Shown: positions 13,201-24,792 of the stretch, piece after piece
How positions within the stretch are numbered: position 1 is the first letter of the stretch
Layout: each line of letters begins with the position of its first letter
Assembly: GCA_023374025.1 (NCBI GenBank)
Contig: SIJG01000047.1
Location: 702,840 to 766,839, forward strand
Direction: 5' to 3'
Length of the DNA: 64,000 nucleotides
DNA from: Heterodera schachtii
Lineage: Eukaryota; Nematoda; Chromadorea; Rhabditida; Heteroderidae
Notes under the pieces: generated by a model
What the model was told of the DNA's origin: nothing
Database searches by the model: none
What the model saw: the letters and a program-made list of their open reading frames with translations, nothing else
Program-made: the position numbers and the translations under genes

Positions 13201-14786
13201 GTTGTTGAAGAATTTGAGTCTGCTTCTGATGCAATGGGAAGATTTTTCAGCTTCTCTCGAAAAGATTTTTCCCAGAAAAAGGATGGTACAAATAAAAAAC
13301 TAAACATCTCTCATGACCAATTTAAATTCCCTTACATTTTGGGTTTTCTTTACTATGCTGGCCCTTGAAAAAATGGAGTTTTTCCGGTGCCAAATTTTTG
13401 TGAATTTTCTTTCGGCGCGTCATAAGCGGATTGTTTGGGGGCAAATGCAAACAAATTTTGTGTTATTCGAATGCGCTAGGCGCGCTCTACATTTTCAAAT
13501 GCATCAACAAAGGGTCTATCTCCACTCTCTGGCGAGGTATGGCCAGCCAAAGCAGAGTGGGCATAAACACGAATTTTTTAATCTTTGGTATTTCCTTTAT
13601 TTTGAGCCTGCTCTACATTTATGTCTTGTTCCAATATGCTTATTGCAACGGAAATGTATTCATTCAGCTTTCCCGACAAATTGTTGGGATAATTATTCTA
13701 GACGATTTTTTAAAATCTCAATGCTTAACTATCGCCTTTTTTTCTCTCTATTGGTAGAAATTGGCAGTGAAAAAAAGTGTTTTTTGAGACTATTTACAAT
13801 AAAAATTTATGCAGCATTTTTAAAAAGGATGTAAAAATAGTTTCTTGTTAATATTTTTAATATTATATTGTTGAAGAATTTGAGTCTGCTTCTGATGCAA
13901 TTGGAAAAATTTTCAGCTTTTCTCGAAAAGTTTTTTTCCAGAAAAAGTATGGGACAAATAAAAAACTAAACATCTCTCATGACCAATTTAAATTCCCTTA
14001 CATTTTGGGTTTACTTTACTATGCTGGCCCATGAAAAAATGGAATTTTTCCGGTGCCAAATTTTTGTGAATTTTCTTTCGGCGCGTCATAAGCGGATTGT
14101 TTGGGGACAAATGCAAACAAATTTTGTGTTATTCGAATGCGCTAGGCGAGCTCTACATTTTCAAATGTATCAACAAAGGGTCTATCTCCACTCTCTGGCG
14201 AGGTATGGCCAGCCAAAGCAGAGTGGGCATAAACACGAATTTTTTAATCTTTGGTATTTCCTTTATTTTGAGCCTGCTCTACATTTATGTCTTGTGCCAA
14301 TATGCCTATTGCAACAAAAATGTATTCAGCTTTCCCGAAAAATTGTTGGGATAATTATTCTAGACGATTTTTTTATATCTCAATGCTTAACTATCGCCTT
14401 TGTTTCTCTCAATTGGTAAAATTTGGCAGTGAAAAAAAGTGTTTTTTGAGACTATTTACAATAAAAATTTATGCAGCATTTTTAAAAAGGATGTAAAAAT
14501 AATTTCTTGCGTAATATTTTTTATATTATGTTGTTGAAGAATTTGAGCCTGCTTCTGATGCAATGGGAAGATTTTTCAGCTTCTCTCGAAAAGATTTTTC
14601 CCAGAAAAAGGATGGTACAAATAAAAAACTAAACATCTCTCATGACCAATTTAAATTCCCTTACATTTTGGGTTTTCTTTACTATGCTGGCCCTTGAAAA
14701 AATGGAGTTTTTCCGGTGCCAAATTTTTGTGAATTTTCTTTCGGCGCGTCATAAACGGATTGTTTGGGGGCAAATGCAGACAAAAT
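7291..14786. repeat. Tandem array of a 664-bp unit, 11 full copies plus one partial
   Basis: The unit beginning CCCAGAAAAAGGATGGTACA recurs at about 7295, 7959, 8623, 9287, 9951, 10615, 11279, 11943, 12607 and 13271, then with small indels at about 13937 and 14600. The first nine copies are nearly identical, with isolated changes such as GGGGG to GGGTG near 12111. Copies ten and eleven carry many differences, and the twelfth stops after about 190 bases. This pattern of homogenised copies with a diverged edge is typical of unequal exchange. Each unit holds one possible mitochondrial-carrier exon (see 7504). A 151-codon ATG frame in each unit is in a different frame and looks like a by-product. 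Confidence 0.95.
7504..7712 (+). pseudogene. Possible mitochondrial carrier (SLC25-type) exon, one per 664-bp unit
   Basis: After GCTAG the frame reads ALYIFKCINKGSISTLWRGM, then ASQSRVGINTNFLIFGI, and stays open to the TAA after LPDKLLG-like codons (SFPDKLLG). The pattern FKxIxKxxSxxxLWRGM...INxxxxFG resembles one half-repeat of mitochondrial carriers of the acylcarnitine/basic amino acid group, where a basic R-G step follows an aromatic residue. No ATG, no P-x-D/E-x-x-K/R signature and no neighbouring exons are present, so at best this is a captured exon repeated with the array. Copies sit 664 bases apart up to the copy starting near 14146. I am not sure of the family. Confidence 0.35.
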
Positions 14787-15619
14787 TCAGAGCTGTGACC
14801 GATCATTTTTTAAAATTTTCATCAATTTTCAATAATCTCACCTCTTTAAGCGCTTTTAAAATTAAACTAAAAAGATTGGACGGTACCGGCGGTTCCTACG
14901 GGCACCACCGAGAAAATTTTGGAAGATTTTATGCGATTGTTCACAGGTTATGCGCCAAAGGCTAAAATATTAATCTTTGTCAGAATTTTTTAATTTTTAA
15001 AAATAGTAATTTAAAAAAAATCAAGAAAACGATTTTTGGGATGCATTTTTTATCTCACTTTTTCGAATTAAATTTAATTTTTGTGACAGAAAAAAAACAA
15101 TTTTTTCTTGAATTTTTAGGTTCATTTCAAATTTTATGTCTTATTATTAGGGTTGAATTTACATACAAATATATATTTTAATATTTATATTAATTCTCAA
15201 ATGGCGAAAAGTGGAAAAAAGGCGGCAAAGCTAAAAAAGGAGACGCGCCAATCTTTCCACTTTTATTGTACGAACTCTATTGACTGATTTTCATAAATAT
15301 ATACAATAAAAAATATTTTGATTTTCGCAAATAAAATGTTTTCGAAATATTTTTTAATTTTTAGCAATTGTTTGGTGAATATTTTGGCATTAATTGCACT
15401 CAATTGTCCTCTTTAACAAAAATGCGTTGAATCCTATCCAAATTTTGGCCAAAATCCCCTACTTTAAAATTGTTTAAATTACAAAATTTCGACTATTAAA
15501 ATTTGGATTGGATTGGTGGGTATTCAATTTAAGTTAAAAAATATATTTTCTAAAAATAAATTTTCTCCGATTGTGACTCCAGTTTGGAAAACAGAAAAAA
15601 AAACAAAAAATGGAAAACC
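14787..15619. other. AT-rich spacer after the array
   Basis: The array is cut within the unit at about 14786 and followed by DNA with a degenerate GC motif (GGTACCGGCGGTTCCTACGG near 14882). From 15120 to 15600 it is AT-rich without a supported frame. Confidence 0.5.
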
Positions 15620-16238
15620 CAAAAATAATGCTAAAAAAATTTTAATCGCATTTCTCCGCCGTTTTCACCGTTTTTTCGCCATTTGTTCAACTGGCCCCAT
15701 CATTACTCAGCGATTGTCCATCACTTCACTGTGTCTCTTTCAATGATGCCATTCTCGCTTTTCCGCCCGATGACAGTGCCATGGCGTCGGATGGTCAAGC
15801 GGTGGCAAAATGGTTGTTGACGCCTTGTCCTGATGGTGTGCCGAAATTGCTCAAATGCTCTGTTAATTCAGTGGAGGAACAATGGTCCTCAATGATGGAA
15901 AAGTTCAAAGCGGTGATTATCCCTATTTAATTGTGGTTTTTATGTTTTTTTTGTCTCATTTTTTAGGCATTTTCTAATGCGTCTTCTCCGGTTACTTTTC
16001 GCATTCACTTTTTGCTGTCTTCTCCGATTGACTCCGTTGTGCCATTTGATCGGATCAACGAAGTGACTGATGAGGAGAAATTGACACTGGAACAAGAAGA
16101 CACAGATGCTTGGCTTATGTGTTGTCCAATTGGATGGGATGAGAAAAAAAATGGGAAAATGTGTTGGATGAAATGATTGATCGAACGAACCCAATTGACA
16201 TTGAGATCGAAGATGGCGGATTGGCCGCCGACGGGTGA
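15620..16238 (+). pseudogene. F-box-type nematode family, C-terminal half (one frameshift)
   Basis: The frame through FVQLAPSLLSDCPSL, then FNDAILAFPPDDSAMASDGQ and AVAKWLLTPCPDGVPKLLKC, ends at MMEKFKA (15912). After an intron (GTGATT donor, TTTTAG acceptor) exon 15967 continues AFSNASSPVTFRIHFLLSSP to WLMCCPIGWDEK. Here a run of eight A breaks the frame; the next frame carries on as WENVLDEMIDRTNPIDIEIE, DGGLAADG and TGA at 16236-16238. The GQAxAKWLxTP motif and the SPIDSVVPFxxxNEVTxEKL block match the copies at 1 and 17.7 kb. One base in a homopolymer is the only defect seen, so it may be functional if the run was miscalled. The exact 5' start is not resolved. Confidence 0.55.
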
Positions 16239-16740
16239 ACAATTTTAAAATGCTTTTATGAGTCCAATCACCAATTGCTTAAACTTTGTGCTTTCAAATG
16301 TTACCAAAAATGTACGGTAAATGGACAGAATTATGGTACAAAAAAAAACAAGGATGGTTAGGTAGTTTGTTGGACTCATAATAGTTGAATTGGTTAAAGT
16401 TCAATAGAATCATCGTTTTTTCAGTTTTCTCGAAGCCGCTTCACCCTGGCCGAGTGATCACTGATCAGCAGCAGCAGAAATGAATGAATTAATTGATGGT
16501 TAATTGGTGCGATTAGTGACCGAAATGATGTGGGCACTTTGCCATTGGTGCGATTAGTGACCGAAATGATGTGGGCACTTTGCCATTTCAATATTGTATT
16601 GTGCCCAATTTGTCTGTTTGCATTTGACCTTTGCTTGCTCGCAAATGCGTCCATTTCCATTGTATTTTATTTGTATGTAAAATTCATTTGTGAATAATTA
16701 ATCGTTGAAACGGTAAAAGCTGGGCATATTCGCGGGAGGC
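16239..16740. other. Spacer with a 42-bp direct repeat
   Basis: GGTGCGATTAGTGACCGAAA and the 20 bases after it occur twice in a row (about 16506-16547 and 16548-16588). No gene is seen. Confidence 0.6.
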
Positions 16741-17279
16741 GGAAGTTTGGGCACCAAATTAAGGATTTAAAAATAAAAACGTTTTTAATTGTCTATAAAT
16801 TGCCAAATATCTAATAAAAAGCATATTAAATTTGAATCAAGTTATAAACCGAAAATTTTTTAACGGATATCAACTCAATTTTAACCATGCTTATTTTGCT
16901 AAACTCATTACAATTCATTCTTTATCAATGTCATACATATGTATTTTTTATTATTACAAGGCTTGGTCTGTTCAAAGACGTAAAATTTTATGAGATGAGT
17001 TTAAACAGAATTAGACGGGACTCTTGATATTTCGGGCCCAACTAAGTTGGGTGGTATTCAAGACTAAGTCCATACAGAAACAAGTACACGTTTAACTCTA
17101 CGTTTAAACAGCTGTAAGAAAGACGAAATAATAATTAGATTGCCAGGCTTTTAATTTTCAAGAAAAAATAAATTTTAAGCACGAGAGCGTTAAATTTACT
17201 AAATTTAATGATTTATATAACATTTGCATATTTATTTAGTTTTATTTTTTTTAATCCTTAATTTGGTGCCCAAACTTCC
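16741..17279. mobile_element. Inverted-repeat element, about 540 bp (MITE-like)
   Basis: GGAAGTTTGGGCACCAAATT and seven further bases at 16741 are repeated in inverse at the right end (AATTTGGTGCCCAAACTTCC, ending 17279). The interior is AT-rich with no transposase frame. I could not identify a clear target duplication, so the superfamily is open. Confidence 0.6.
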
Positions 17280-17702
17280 CTGTGCCCAAATTTCTGGTGC
17301 CCAAACTTCATGTCGCCATATTCGCAGCCCAACCCAATAAATGCCTAGCGATTTTTTTAATATTATTTAAAAATAAGTACATATTTGTTTATGTAAAAAG
17401 CAAGAGATTTATGGAACATTTGATTCTTCTCAAAAATCCTTCAAAGTTACAATTTATGATTGTAAAAACAATGAAATTAACTGTCAATTTTCTCTGCCTT
17501 TTATATGATTTTTGCTCATCGGTACTCAAAAATAAGCTAATATTTTAGTATAAAATGCCCTTGTTTCTCCTCCTCCTTCTTCTCGTGCCATTCATTCATT
17601 TCCCTATATAAAAAGTATTTTTGTTTTTTTCGTCGTGGCACTTAAAATGTACAAAATTCAATTAAAAAAATTCAATTAAGTATTTAGCGAAAGTATTTTT
17701 TA
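17280..17702. other. AT-rich upstream region of the F-box-type gene
   Basis: Includes a further GTGCCCAAACTT repeat next to the element end and a pyrimidine-rich stretch (17566-17610). No gene; it may hold the promoter of the gene beginning at 17703. Confidence 0.4.
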
Positions 17703-19050
17703 ATGGCACCGTCCGTCAAAAAGAAAAAGTTTTCTTCCGACAATCGTCGGCTTATTTGTGAAAATAAACAGCCACCGTTGGGTTCATTTATCACATCAAT
17801 TGGAAAACGGCGAAGTGTTCGAGTGGCAAAGAAAATGAATCGGATTCTAAGGAAAATGTGAGATTTTTTTGGTAATACTGCAGCTGCCCCCCCCCACCCA
17901 TTTTAGAAATTTTTTTTGTTTTATTTAGGGGTCGCTGATTACGAAAATCCGGCACCCATTTAGGACCAATTCCGAGACTCGAACAAAAAGTCAAAACTCA
18001 AATTTTCGATTTTTAGCCTAAACTTAAATTTATCTTTTTAAGACCGCTCAACTAATTTTTCCCCGCCTTTCAGCTGGGTGTGCAACGACGTGTGGCTGGA
18101 CATTCTCCCATCTTTTGACCATGCTGAACTTGGTCTCCAAATGGCACTGCTTTCTTACCGTTTCGATGCTTTGGTCGACAAACATTTTGATGGCAAAAGC
18201 GAATTGACAATTTGGAGAACAACAAAAATTCAAAAGCAAATTGGAGTGCCGAAATCGGTGTTGACAAATTATGCCAATTCTGTGCAATTTCCATTGTCCG
18301 ACCATCCGTTGCCCAACAAAATTCGCTTTAAGAACCTTCGAATTTCGTAATTCAAAAATTCAGTGAATTTTAACTGGTAAAAGCATTCCCTTTTTTCAGT
18401 TACATCGATCACTCTGTCATCGCATTTCTCCGTTCCAAGCAACAAATTTTTAACAGAACTGGCACCAATTTTAGCCTGTGGATTCCGTTTTCACATGAAA
18501 ATTATACCCAGCGGATTTGGAAGGTTTTCACCCGTGAAATGTGGCCCATTTTTGCGCCAAACATTCGCCATTTGGTCATTTCTGCTGATCATTTGAGCAA
18601 TTTGCGTCGTCTCATATCGCCAACAATTCTCACCGATCTCAATCTGTTGAACTCAATCTATTCCGGTCATTTGTATCCCGCTTTGATCGCTGATCAGGGG
18701 CCAAATGCAACTGCTGGCCAAGCATTGTCCAAATGGTTGCACACTCCGAGCACCGACAATCAGCCCAAGCAATTGTATTGCAGAAATTATGATTATGCAG
18801 GGATGAGTGTCACCCAATGGGTCGTCAAGTTCAAGGAGGTCAAAAGGACTATCAAATTAAGCCATTTGAATCGGTGAATGAACGGACTAAAGAAAAGCTG
18901 ACATTGGTGAAAGAAGGCGAGCGTGGAAATGCCAATGTTTGGCTGTTGGAGCGATGCCAAATTGGGGGGACGGCGGCGACGGTTCAATGGGAGGATGAAA
19001 ATTTGAACAATGCCCACTTTACGTTTTATGAAGTTTCTTGCATTGGGTGA
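17703..19050 (+). pseudogene. F-box-type nematode family gene with an internal deletion
   Basis: Exon 1 (17703-17857, ATG, Lys-rich start MAPSVKKKKF) joins exon 2 (18074-18346) in phase to give IWVCNDVWLDILPSFDHAEL, an F-box-like start: hydrophobic, Asp/Glu and Leu-Pro spacing. Exon 3 starts at 18400, also in phase (SYIDHSVIAFLRSKQQIFNR), and includes EMWPIFAPNIRHLV, SPTILTDLNLLNSI and GQALSKWLHTP. After WVVKFKE (18837) the frame falls into stops, then the C-terminal block KPFESVNERTKEKLTL resumes in another frame to 19050. Comparison with 1-60 and with the 15.9-kb copy places an intron right after KFKE, so a deletion removed that intron and the start of the next exon. Probable role: substrate receptor of an SCF complex (family inference). 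Confidence 0.6.
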
Positions 19051-20358
19051 GAGAGAGTGAAAGCAGCTTTTGCTTGGGCTCTATTTCAGTTTGCCAAGAC
19101 CATAAAATAATTTGACAACTTTAATTTATGGCCGAAAATTAGAAAATCAATTTTTTGAAGTTTTCTGGCCATAATTTTTTTTGAAATATGATGACAAATA
19201 AAGTGCCAAATATTTCGTGGTCATGTAAACTGTAATAGAGCCCCCCCTTTCGCTTTTATTGATGTCGTCACATTTAATTTTTCACACTTAATTTAGGCGA
19301 TTGTCTCCACCAAATACGGATCAGCAGATGAACGCAAAGGTCGTCCAAAAATGAGTGCCGGGCCAAGCGGAAGAAAAAGTGAATAATGAATTATTGGAAA
19401 TGACAAATGATCGATCATTAGGAATGGAAATTGATCTTCTGGATAATTGCTCCTCACATTTATTTGGTTGCTTCTTTCATTTGAATACATTTAATTTGTT
19501 TGTTTTGTTGAAAATATTAATGATTATTTTTAGCATTTTGGTTGAAATCAGCAGTTTAGGACTTGAGTTATAATCAGAGTGGCCAAGTTTTTTTTTTTTT
19601 TCAAAATAAGACAAAATGGATGAAAAACTAAGACTTAGACATCGAAAATATTTTATTAGCGTAAAAACCAGGGCTGCCAACTGAAATTTTCAAAATCAGC
19701 ATTTGGCCGACAAAAAATTATCATTTGGGGCCAAAAAACACATTTTGGAAAATTTTATTCAAATGAAATTTTTTGCGGCGCGCTTTTTCCAAAAAACTTT
19801 TTGGGAACCGCGGGTCCGGCGGTGCCGGTAGGCGCCGCCGGGAAAATTTTTGAAAATTTCAATGCAATTTGTTAACAGATTTTCACCAAAAATTGCCCAT
19901 TTTCGAGTTTTTGAGCCAATTGTTTATGAAAAAAAAGTTTTGGGGGCGAAAAATAAAAAGTTTAACCATTTTTAACTGATTTCACTGAAATTTTGGGGCA
20001 TTTTACGGCTCCCGGACATTTCGACAATGACCGTTTCGCCAATAAAATTAAATATTTTTTTAAAATAAAATTCAAATTTCTGCTAAATGATAAGAGATGT
20101 ACGGATTTGGGATCAATTTTAAATCGTTTTTTTCGTTTTTATTCAAAATAGCATTAAGAGAATGGCTTTAGTTTTCGAATTTTGGGTTTATGAGCATCGG
20201 CCATATTCGAAATATTCGAACATTGCCGAGTCTTTTCCAAAAGCGTATTCGAATATATTCGTCCCTCAAAAACAATGAAGCGCCTCTTTTTGACTTCACC
20301 TCGACAAATTCAATAAGCGCCCGATTCTAAGCCTATGAATTGGCTGGACTGTTTGACT
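18854..20358. repeat. Segmental duplicate A (right copy; partner 56-1490)
   Basis: Same orientation and near-identical to 56-1490. It includes the GC hairpin motif at 19816-19841 and the left end of the inverted-repeat element at 20014. Between 19051 and 20013 there is no supported gene. Confidence 0.85.
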
Positions 20359-20813
20359 ATTCCATTCACATCCTATGAGGACCAAAACATTTTGCCTAAG
20401 GGCTGATTTTAAGACACTACAATAATTGAAAATAATAATAAGTTTTTGTTTTTTTTTCATTTTCAATATTCATTATCATACATAGTAGGCGATAGATAAT
20501 GCAGTCATTACGCATAAATTAATTCAAAATATCCGCAGAGAAACCAATTATATTAAATAGTAAACAATTTATTTCATAATGTATTTTTCTTTTTTCTTTT
20601 TGTATTAATAATAAATTTTAAAAATATAATCTATTATATTTTTCTCTTTAAATTTCATAACAATTTTTTTAATTAATTTTTTATTTTTTTATATTCATTT
20701 ATATTTTTAATTTGATATTTTAAATTTTGGCGTTATAATATGGTCGTAAATGGTCATTGTCGGAACGGCATTCTCGAAAAGGTATTGTCGAAACGGTCAT
20801 TTGCGAAATGTCC
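20014..20813. mobile_element. Inverted-repeat element, about 800 bp
   Basis: The left end GGACATTTCGACAATGACCG and the right end, inverse GGACATTTCGCAAATGACCG, form imperfect terminal repeats that continue with TTTCG. The interior is very AT-rich with no transposase. A left part of the same element is at 1147-1490, where the duplication is cut. No target duplication was confirmed. Confidence 0.45.
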
Positions 20814-21109
20814 AGCCACCCATTTTACACTCACGAAAATGAATTAAAAATGTAATTTTTTTCTAAATCGAATTAATTCAAGTATTCGCTTCAATAAAAA
20901 CTATAAGTCAAAACAGTCATTCAAAATTTTCATTTTTTATTTTCAAATCCAAAAATAAGCACAAAATAAGCATGTAATGCTATATTTTTGACTTTTTGTA
21001 ATAAATAATTGCTTCATTATTTTGATATTTCGGCATTATTTTCATCATTTTTAAAATTATTTGCAAAAAGCTTTTTTCAGCAAAAAATAGCATTTGGAAT
21101 AATTTTGGG
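20814..21109. other. AT-rich spacer
   Basis: No gene, RNA or recognisable element seen. Confidence 0.4.
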
Positions 21110-22440
21110 CCGGAGTTAAAAATTTTATAAAATTGCTAATTAATAAATAAAATAAAATAATAATATTTTTTATTTTAATAATTCAAAAACATTTTTGGTG
21201 GCGGAGAAATAATAATTAATTGTTCTTGTACTTTTATCGATGGATGAATGGTTCAAAACTCATTCCGTTCAAATGCTTTTCAACTAATTTGAAAAATTAA
21301 TTAAATTTATTATGTAAATATAATTTTTTTCGGCTGCACATGACATTTTCTAATTTGGTTTCGCCTCATTATTTTAAAAGTTTTATCATTAAATCAAATG
21401 CAATTTGTTCATATTTTTCAGTGCTTTCCGATGAAAAATATCGGCTTGTGATTTATGTAGAGCGACCAAATTTGTAGTTAATTGCAATCTTTTTTTTAAT
21501 AACATTTTGTTCGATCAAAAATAGATTTTACAAAAATTAAAAAGTTCAATTAATTAAAGAAATTATAATTTGGCTGCTATTTTCTGCTGCTTTTGTTTTG
21601 ATGAGAAAAGCACGAAAAACATGTTTTTAGCTCGACAATTGATCATTTTAACGCCACTATTCTTCATTAGGAAGCATATTTTTGACTTTTTTAACTTCAT
21701 AATTACGTCATTATTTTAATATTTCAACATTATTTTCATAATTTTTAAAATTTTTAAGAAATTTCTTAACAAAAAGCAATAAAAACGAAAAAAAAGAGAA
21801 AAGAATTCGAAAACTGATCCCTTATAATCCAAAAACTTGAATTTTTGTAGGTTTCTTCTAATTACATCCAATTATTTTCGTGAGCGACTCTTTGGCCATT
21901 GCTTTTGATTATTTGTGAGTTGGCCATTACTGATCAATCTCCAAGTCATTAATTTGCTAATTCCCTCACTTTTGACTAATATTTCACATTTCTAATGCAA
22001 AAATTCATGAATAATGCCAATTAAAAATTGGTGATTTAAAGGAAAAAATTTATTTCCTTTCTCATCGCATTGAACATTCAGTTGAGAATTACAATTTTTT
22101 TTTTTTCAATTTACAATTGTTTTTGGGTTTTTTTTTTGTTCTTTTTTCTTACTTTTTTCAACCTGGCGGAACAATCGGGCAAATTAATTTTTTAAAAATT
22201 AGTTTTAAATTTAAACTTAATAGCCACCAATCCAAATTTTAAGGTGACTTTTGTTAATTTTTCATATATTTTCTACTTGTTTTTGATGTTTATTGCCTTG
22301 GGCGATGGATTTTAGCTCGACAATTGGTCATTTTAACGCCAATATTCTTCATTAGGAAGCATATTTTTGACTTTTTATAATAAATAATTGCTTAATTATT
22401 TTGGTATTTCAGATTTATTTTCATCCTTTTTAAAATTTTT
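21110..22440. repeat. Segmental duplicate F (left copy; partner 25930-27388)
   Basis: Near-identical to 25930-27388, same orientation. The partner holds about 125 additional bases (around 26023-26150, starting AATTAAGCAACGACTCGGCA) between GGTGGCGG and AGAAATAATAATTAATTG. No gene is present. Confidence 0.85.
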
Positions 22441-23840
22441 AATTCATTTTGATAAAAAGCCCGGTTTTTAAAATTCTATATGATTTTTTGCGTCATTTTT
22501 CTTTTTGCGCTGGCGGGGCGGTGGTTCGCTGCCCTTTTACTTTTGCCCGTAAGGCATGGGTCGGGCGGGGCGGGAGTTTGCCGCTCCCTTCGTTTTTCAT
22601 TGTGGCGGGTAAAATGGGTTTTTATTTATTTTATTTTATTTATTATTTTTAATTTCAAATTAGTAATTATTTATTTAATTTTTATTTTATTCAATTTCTA
22701 AATTTACTTATGGGAAACAAAATTTGGATTTAATAAAGCAAAAGATGGAAGTCATTTTTGGTCAACATCTGTTAAAAATGCTAAGTACAAAATTTCTCGG
22801 CACCGTCGGGCCACCAAATCTTTTAAATTTCTTAAAATTTAAGCTAACTCTCTCTTCCACATTTGCAGACTGTTCCTGGCCATCACTTTGGGCCTCTTGC
22901 ACGGCCTCGTCTTCTTGCCGGTCACTTTGGCATTGTGCATGCGCGGTCATTCGCTTCGACGTGTCGACGGCGGCGGCGACAGCGATGCCGCGACGTCGCA
23001 GTGACAACAGCAGCGGCGCCATTTCCAACAAATGAATGAATGACCAACAACTGATAATGAATGGATTGACCGATTGATTACGCTTTGACATCTTAAAAAA
23101 TTGATTTGACAGCCGTTTTTGTGGCTTTCAATGCTTTTTGGAGACTTTTTTGATTTGATTTTAGGTTTGCTTTCAACATTTGTCCGTTTTTTATTTTTAT
23201 GGGACGAAAACTCTCGGGATTGTGATTAAAATTCGGGTCTTTTCCCGAGTGGGTGTGTTCGAGATTTCTTCATTCTTCATTGACAGCATTGGGACATATA
23301 AAAGCGGCACCAAAATTAATGGCATTTATTTCCCTTCCATTCGAATTTTCCTGTGTAATTTATTGTTTTATTTTTTTATTTTTTGTTCCATCTTTCACAG
23401 TTTTGACACTTTATAATTTTCTTTCGCCTATTTTGCCTTTTTCTTTGACTGCCCCAATTTTGAAAATCTCGCAAAATATTCGCTTATTTTAACTTTTCGT
23501 GTGCCTTCAATTTTATTTTTTATTTTGGTGATCTATAAATGGTGATTGCATTATGCTGCAAAATTTATTATAATTTCTTATTATCAATTGACTTATGAAA
23601 ATTTTGGTCTACAGTATCTAATAAAATAATCACTTTTAATTATGCTAAACGCACATTTATGTATTCATTTAATGACGGATCAAATGACCGTTATTATTTT
23701 TTAATTAATTAACAAATATTTTCAACCCCAAACATTTTTTATTTACCATGCGAATTGGGAAGGAGGCGGGAGTGACACCGGGAAATTTCTCCCGACCTCC
23801 CCATTAAAAAACAAATACAAAAATTAAAAATTTTCTCCTG
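22440..23840. repeat. Segmental duplicate C (right copy; partner 2406-3545)
   Basis: Carries a second copy of the Patched-like terminal exon at 22869. The insertions that distinguish it from the left copy are short and scattered. Confidence 0.85.
22869..23004 (+). pseudogene. Patched-related terminal exon, copy 2 (tail changed)
   Basis: After TTTGCAG the frame is the same LFLAITLGLLHGLVFLPVTL as at 2742, but GCCGCTCGCAGTG is replaced by GCCGCGACGTCGCAGTG. The 4-base insertion brings TGA into frame at 23002, removing the Ser/Asn-rich tail. The transmembrane helix is kept. Confidence 0.6.
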
Positions 23841-24031
23841 CATTTTGCTATTCTCGTCATAACAAACTCTGGTGTACCACACTTTCAGATGCAATCATAC
23901 GAATCAAATCGCATTTTTGGAGAAGCAAAAATTTGTCTTGTCCAGGGCGGTCACAGTGGCACATTGTGAATTTGTCGAACTAAATTTACTAATGGTGAAA
24001 CAAAATTTGGATTTCTCACTCTCTCCATTTT

Positions 24032-24232
24032 TTGACCGTTTTCCTGGCCATCATTTTGGGCCTCTTGCACGGCCTCGTCTTCTTGCCGGTCACTTTGGCA
24101 CTGTGCGTGCGCGGTGTGTTCAGCACTTTGCTTTTATCGATAAAGGTTACCACCGCCAGCGAAAGTGAAAGAAAATTGGGAAATCCCCGTCCCACGCGCC
24201 AAAAGAAAAATGACGAAAAATTAAGCCAATAA
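24032..24232 (+). pseudogene. Patched-related fragment, copy 3
   Basis: TVFLAIILGLLHGLVFLPVT is followed by LALCVRG and then departs into VFSTLLLSIKVTTASESERK, so the family match ends after the helix. The upstream boundary also differs: there is no intact acceptor as in copies 1 and 2. The downstream part is shared with the repeat at 5540-5660 and 31800-31930. Confidence 0.5.
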
Positions 24233-24251
24233 AAATGTTTCCTGGGACTTT

Positions 24252-24303
24252 ATACGAAAAGGCAGTGAAACATCAAAATCATCAGAAAATGAAGCTGCTC
24301 TGA
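24252..24303 (+). pseudogene. GT31 3'-end fragment
   Basis: YEKAVKHQNHQKMKLL-stop, as at 5694-5745. Only the tail of the family is present. Confidence 0.55.
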
Positions 24304-24792
24304 TGATCACTTATTAATGATTATGATGACACATACAATGATAAATGATTATAATGATCAGCAAATGTTTGGTCTGATCAATTCAATAAAAATGCATAAA
24401 TCTGATCACCTTTTTAAAAAATTTAGTTTAATATAAGGTTTATTTTCTATTTTACATTTTGCCATTAGCTTTTTCGCAATTTGATTTAAAATTCCGTTTT
24501 TTCTCATAAATTACAAATTGAGTTCAACTTCAACAGCAGAAGGGCGACAATTGCATTCAGCAGAAATTTGTTAAAAATGATGACAAATCCCCGCCCCGCC
24601 AGACCCCTGCCCATGGTAGGGAAGTGCGAGAAATGATTTTTACCAAAAAATTAAGCCAATAAAAGCTTTTTTCAACGGAACTTCATTCAAATTTATTTGT
24701 TGGGTTTAAAAAATAATATTTTATTTTCAAAATTTATTAAATTATTTTTTATTCAATTTATTAATAAATGAACAAAATAAAAAACTGCTTAT

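Noticed and set aside
7337..13834. 151-codon ATG frame repeated in each 664-bp unit
   Set aside because: It overlaps the carrier-like frame, has no family resemblance, and its repetition only reflects the array.
7291..14786. CRISPR array or clustered protein repeat
   Set aside because: Units are 664 bases with no spacer-repeat alternation; the DNA is eukaryotic.
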